From contig JAJRRS010000021.1 of NCBI GenBank assembly GCA_024279275.1, forward strand, positions 1 to 35,853: DNA of 35,853 nucleotides. Reading direction: 5' to 3'. The notes under the pieces were generated by a model. It did not search any database, was not told the DNA's origin, and was given only the letters and a program-made list of their open reading frames with translations. The translations under genes and the position numbers were made by a program. Positions within the stretch are counted from its first letter, which is position 1; every line of letters starts with the position of its first letter. Origin of the DNA: Planctomycetota bacterium (GTDB lineage: Bacteria > Planctomycetota > Phycisphaerae > Phycisphaerales > Phycisphaeraceae). Below are positions 33,296 to 35,853 of this stretch, piece by piece.

Positions 33296-33332
33296 TCCGA
33301 GTAGCCGTGACCAGTACCACGGCCACCCGTTT

Positions 33333-33596
33333 TCAGGACAACTCGGTAAGCGCCACGATCGCCGCCCGGACCGCCGGGGGCAGGTCGGGCCATGCGGATA
33401 TCACGGTGGCTAGGTCGGGGTCCGTGGGCTGGACCGGGGGCGCGTTCGTGGTGGTCAGCACACCGGCGCGGAGTGGTCCCGTTGCGCCCGTGTGCGCCGA
33501 TATGCGCTGTTCTGTCCCGCTACTGCTGGACCTACTGCGGGCACTCGCGCGGGCGTCGTTGTAAACCGTTGCCGATGCCCCGGCTATGGAATGGGT
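33333..33596 (-). other. Displaced C-terminal segment of the integrase (87 codons)
   Basis: No start codon is needed: read on the minus strand from the attR edge in the frame set by joining the attachment sites, 87 codons run without a stop to TGA 33335-33333. The end reads DPDLATVISAWPDLPPAVRA and then AIVALTELS. I recall this type of short helical tail, with AWP-LP-A(I/V)RA-IVAL, from planctomycete integrase genes. The middle SRSSSSGTEQRISAHTGATG resembles the integrase residues SSSRASSSSAKPRISAHDGATK. A terminator follows at once. All this supports the segment being the natural 3' part of int. Confidence 0.75.
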
Positions 33597-33647
33597 CAGC
33601 GGACTTCTAATCCGCAGGTCACAGGTTCGAGCCCTGTCGTGGGTATT
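33597..33647 (+). other. attR: right attachment repeat, original tRNA-Arg 3' half
   Basis: The sequence matches 23883-23933 at 49 of 51 positions. It is the displaced chromosomal 3' half of tRNA-Arg(UCU), without the 5' half, so it is not a tRNA gene. Confidence 0.92.
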
Positions 33648-33934
33648 GAGGTGAATTTTTCCCGCAGAATAGTTTTACTGCTGCAACCTGTCTGTATTTC
33701 GAGGTGATAGAAACAAGCCACTCTACCTATATAACGCGTGCTGTTTCGCCGCAGCGCATAAGTACGAAAACGATTGTATCTCATCGGTAACACGCTATAC
33801 TCGTGGCGATCCCCTCGGGTTCTATGGGTGCAATAATTACGATAGAATCAGTGGCGGTGTAGTCGCTTGCTGTACATGCGTAGAAGTGGACAGATGGCCG
33901 GATCGTGAATGCCATTTTATTCAGGGGATTCAAC

Positions 33935-34951
33935 ATGCCAATTACAGATGACGGTAGCCCCGAGGCTGCGGTGCGTGAGCTTCGTGAGTGTGTCGATCTG
34001 ATTCGGGATCGGCTTGAGGGTGTCATCGTCGGGCAGGAGACCACGATACGACACCTGATAACCGGCCTGCTTTGCGGTGGGCACATGGTCATGATCGGTG
34101 TCCCCGGGCTTGCCAAGACGCTCATGGTCCGCGCCCTTGCGGAGGCTTTGGGTTGGTCGTTTCGACGCATCCAGTTCACCCCAGACCTGATGCCTGCGGA
34201 CATCACCGGGACCGAGATTCTTCAGAGTGACGAGTCGGGCCAGCGTCGGGAGTTGATCTTTCACAAAGGCCCGATCTTTGCGAACCTGATCCTGGCCGAC
34301 GAGATCAACCGCACGCCCCCCAAGACCCAGGCCGCACTGCTGGAAGCGATGCAGGAATTGTCCGTGACGGTCAGCGGAAAGACTTACTTGCTGGACCCGC
34401 CGTTCGTGGTGATCGCGACGCAGAACCCGATCGAGCAGGAAGGCACCTACCCGTTGCCCGAGGCGCAACTCGACCGGTTCATGTTAAGCATCCATATGGA
34501 TTACCCCGGGCGCGAACACGAACAGGTGATCGCGGCACGGTCGCCGAGGATGCAGATTCCTAAGATGCAACCGGTCGCCTCAGCCGATCATTTTGCGAAG
34601 TTTATCAACCTCATCGACGCGGTGCCGATCTCGGATCACGTGTTGGCGTATGCGGTTTCACTGACGATGGCGAGCCGGCCCACCGACCCGTCCGCCGACG
34701 ACTTTGTCCGCAAATACGTCGGGTGGGGCGTCGGCCCGCGCGGCGCGCAGCACCTGGTGACAGCGGCGAAAGCGACCGCGCTAATGGATAACCGCCCGTC
34801 GCCGGAGATCCGTGACATCCGCGAGATGGCGCTACCGGTACTAAGGCACAGGCTGATCGCAAACTACAACGCGATGGGTGAAGGACTCGACGCCAAGGAC
34901 GTGATCGAGCACCTGCTTCAAAGCGTCAACGAGCCTGTCGCTGTAGCGTAA
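33935..34951 (+). CDS. MoxR-family AAA+ ATPase
   Basis: MoxR proteins are cytoplasmic ATPases acting as chaperones for the activation of partner proteins and typically sit beside DUF58 and von Willebrand genes. In 338 residues, Walker A GVPGLAKT is at about 55-62, FTPDLMPADITG at about 81-92, and Walker B LILADEINR at about 118-126, followed by PPKTQAALLEAMQE. The sensor FVVIATQNPIEQEGTYPLPEAQLDRF and the C-terminal lid WGVGPRGAQHL follow. AGGGGA lies seven bases before ATG 33935, which is preferred over GTG 33905. The DUF58 gene follows closely in the same direction. Confidence 0.94.
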   Translation: MPITDDGSPEAAVRELRECVDLIRDRLEGVIVGQETTIRHLITGLLCGGHMVMIGVPGLAKTLMVRALAEALGWSFRRIQFTPDLMPADITGTEILQSDESGQRRELIFHKGPIFANLILADEINRTPPKTQAALLEAMQELSVTVSGKTYLLDPPFVVIATQNPIEQEGTYPLPEAQLDRFMLSIHMDYPGREHEQVIAARSPRMQIPKMQPVASADHFAKFINLIDAVPISDHVLAYAVSLTMASRPTDPSADDFVRKYVGWGVGPRGAQHLVTAAKATALMDNRPSPEIRDIREMALPVLRHRLIANYNAMGEGLDAKDVIEHLLQSVNEPVAVA

Positions 34952-35006
34952 ACCCCGGTGCTTAGACGACCCGCGGCCCGGTGCGGCCGCAGACGGGACA
35001 GAGCCA

Positions 35007-35853
35007 GTGCCCACATTTGACCATCCGTATCTCGACCTTGCACGCATGGAGATGCTCCGGCGTGTGCGTCTCAAGCCGCGAGGCATGGCAGAAGGAACTT
35101 TCTCCGGCCCACACAAATCGCCGTACCGAGGCACCGCAGTCGAGTTTGCCGACTTCCGCAGCTACACCGACGGCGACGATATCCGACTGGTGGATTGGAA
35201 AGTCTTCGCCCGCTCCGACAAATACTACGTCCGGCTTTACGAGGCCGAGCGGAACCTGCTTTCTTACCTCGTGGTCGATACCAGTGGGTCGATGGAATTC
35301 AGCGGTGTCGCACGCCCGACGATGAGCAAGCTCGAATACGCAGGCCGACTCGCCGCTGCGATGGCTTATATGGTTGTCGATGCCGGCGACGAAGTCGGGC
35401 TGTCCCTGGCGAACGAAACGGTTCACACCCACCTCCCGCCACGCGCGAGCTTCAGCCACCTCTGCGCTACGGTCGGAGTTCTGGGCGACGCCAAGGCCCA
35501 AGGGCGCACGAATCTGGGTGAGTGCCTGATCGAGGTGTTCCGCCGATCCAAACGCCGGGGCGTGCTCATCGTCCTTAGTGACTTTCTCGATGAATCAACC
35601 GAGTTCTGGAGGCGCATCAACCTGTTCCGCAGTTCTCGTTTCGATGTCATGCTCTTCCACATCGTGCACCCAGAGGAGTTGGAACTCCCCGAGGTGCCGA
35701 TGGCGAGGTTCTTGGATAGCGAGGGCGGCGCCGGCTCGTTCCTGGCTGAACCGGATCAGGTACGCAGGCTATACCGCGACCGCTTCGATGCCTTCCTCAA
35801 AAAAACCGAGGCCGGCGCACAGTACCGCGGCTGCGACTGGATACTTGCACGCA
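35007..35853 (+). CDS. DUF58-family protein (partial, continues beyond the window)
   Basis: The frame runs to the end of the window without a stop. Family blocks are GPHKSPYRGTAVEFADFRSYTDGDDIRLVDWKVFARSDKYYVRLYEAE, then LLSYLVVDTSGSMEF, a MIDAS-like DxSxS of a von Willebrand-type domain, and RSKRRGVLIVLSDFLDE. DUF58 proteins act with MoxR ATPases. The start is uncertain: GTG 35007 gives the usual short N-terminal lead (FDHPYLDLARMEMLRRV), and ATG 35046 is the next choice. The gap of about 55 bp after moxR suggests one operon. Confidence 0.88.
   Translation, partial: MPTFDHPYLDLARMEMLRRVRLKPRGMAEGTFSGPHKSPYRGTAVEFADFRSYTDGDDIRLVDWKVFARSDKYYVRLYEAERNLLSYLVVDTSGSMEFSGVARPTMSKLEYAGRLAAAMAYMVVDAGDEVGLSLANETVHTHLPPRASFSHLCATVGVLGDAKAQGRTNLGECLIEVFRRSKRRGVLIVLSDFLDESTEFWRRINLFRSSRFDVMLFHIVHPEELELPEVPMARFLDSEGGAGSFLAEPDQVRRLYRDRFDAFLKKTEAGAQYRGCDWILAR

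Larger units (their letters stand above)
32933..33332. other. Right-end non-coding region of the element
   Basis: It holds the DUF1580-gene leader of about 180 nt, a promoter (33115-33143), an arm-site-like repeat (33207-33221), one DnaA-box-like sequence (33248-33256), a minus-strand terminator (33269-33295) and a small GCCGTG...CACGGC hairpin beyond it. I see no supported gene. Confidence 0.5.
23883..33647. mobile_element. Integrated element of about 9.7 kb in tRNA-Arg(UCU)
   Basis: A 51-bp direct repeat (2 mismatches) covering the 3' half of tRNA-Arg bounds the segment. Inside, essentially all genes run on the minus strand: an integrase next to one end, a serine recombinase, an HTH excisionase-like gene, a split D5 primase/helicase, an iteron region and several unknown genes. 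No structural, packaging or conjugation genes are seen. The layout fits an integrative element or phage satellite that can replicate when excised; mobility by its own means is not evident. Confidence 0.9.

Noticed and set aside
33596..33650. Second tRNA-Arg(UCU) gene at the right boundary
   Set aside because: Only the 3' half is present, without acceptor 5' strand or D-arm; it is the displaced attachment repeat.
1..35853. CRISPR array, rRNA genes or complete insertion sequence
   Set aside because: I saw no regularly spaced repeat-spacer series, no rRNA signature and no transposase gene; repeats found are the palindromes, iterons and attachment repeats listed.

Overview
The window looks like the chromosome of a planctomycete, most likely of the Phycisphaerae type. 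The reasons are a cluster of seven secreted proteins with PEP-CTERM tails, the planctomycete zinc-ribbon motif CRKCGY...C.ECG, a DUF1580-like protein, a redoxin-tailed carboxypeptidase-regulatory-like gene, and an integrase tail of a kind I recall from planctomycetes. This placement is inference from families, not a database result.

Left part (1-23857), chromosome. clpS (minus) is followed by an 84-bp palindromic element (copy 1). Next come a sigma-54 enhancer-binding protein gene, two 18-bp direct repeats, a -24/-12 promoter and a receiver-like gene, which together look like one regulatory unit. Positions 3270-9059 hold a small gene and seven PEP-CTERM genes, all on the plus strand, with internal duplications. 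After that come a zinc-ribbon membrane protein, tRNA-Ala, an unknown membrane protein paired with a YceI protein, a DUF2959 lipoprotein, a full-length cobalamin-dependent metH, uppP, a zinc alcohol dehydrogenase, NAD kinase, a DsbD-like protein and tRNA-Arg(CCU). A redoxin-type gene at 22336-23774 is broken three ways. One break is a clean insertion of an 86-bp palindromic element (copy 2) with a 5-bp target duplication.

Middle part (23883-33647), an integrated element of about 9.7 kb. It sits in the 3' end of tRNA-Arg(UCU) and is bounded by a 51-bp direct repeat (2 mismatches). Nearly every gene is on the minus strand. In transcription order they are: a DUF1580-like protein, an unknown protein, a D5-type primase/helicase split into two overlapping genes, an iteron-rich origin-like region, four unknown proteins, an excisionase-like HTH protein, a serine recombinase, a small membrane protein and a tyrosine integrase. 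No capsid, tail, terminase large subunit or conjugation genes are visible, so it is a replicating integrative element or a phage-satellite-like element.

The most striking observation is that the attachment site lies inside the integrase coding frame. In the integrated state the integrase reads through attL and the antisense of the tRNA to a chance stop. If the two ends are joined as in an excised circle, the same frame continues for 87 codons encoded at the opposite end of the element (33333-33596) and stops just before a strong rho-independent terminator. Integration therefore swaps the integrase C-terminus and removes its terminator. Short repeats of arm-site type lie on both sides of the joined site.

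Right part (33648-35853), chromosome again: a MoxR-family AAA+ ATPase followed by a DUF58 protein that runs off the window end.
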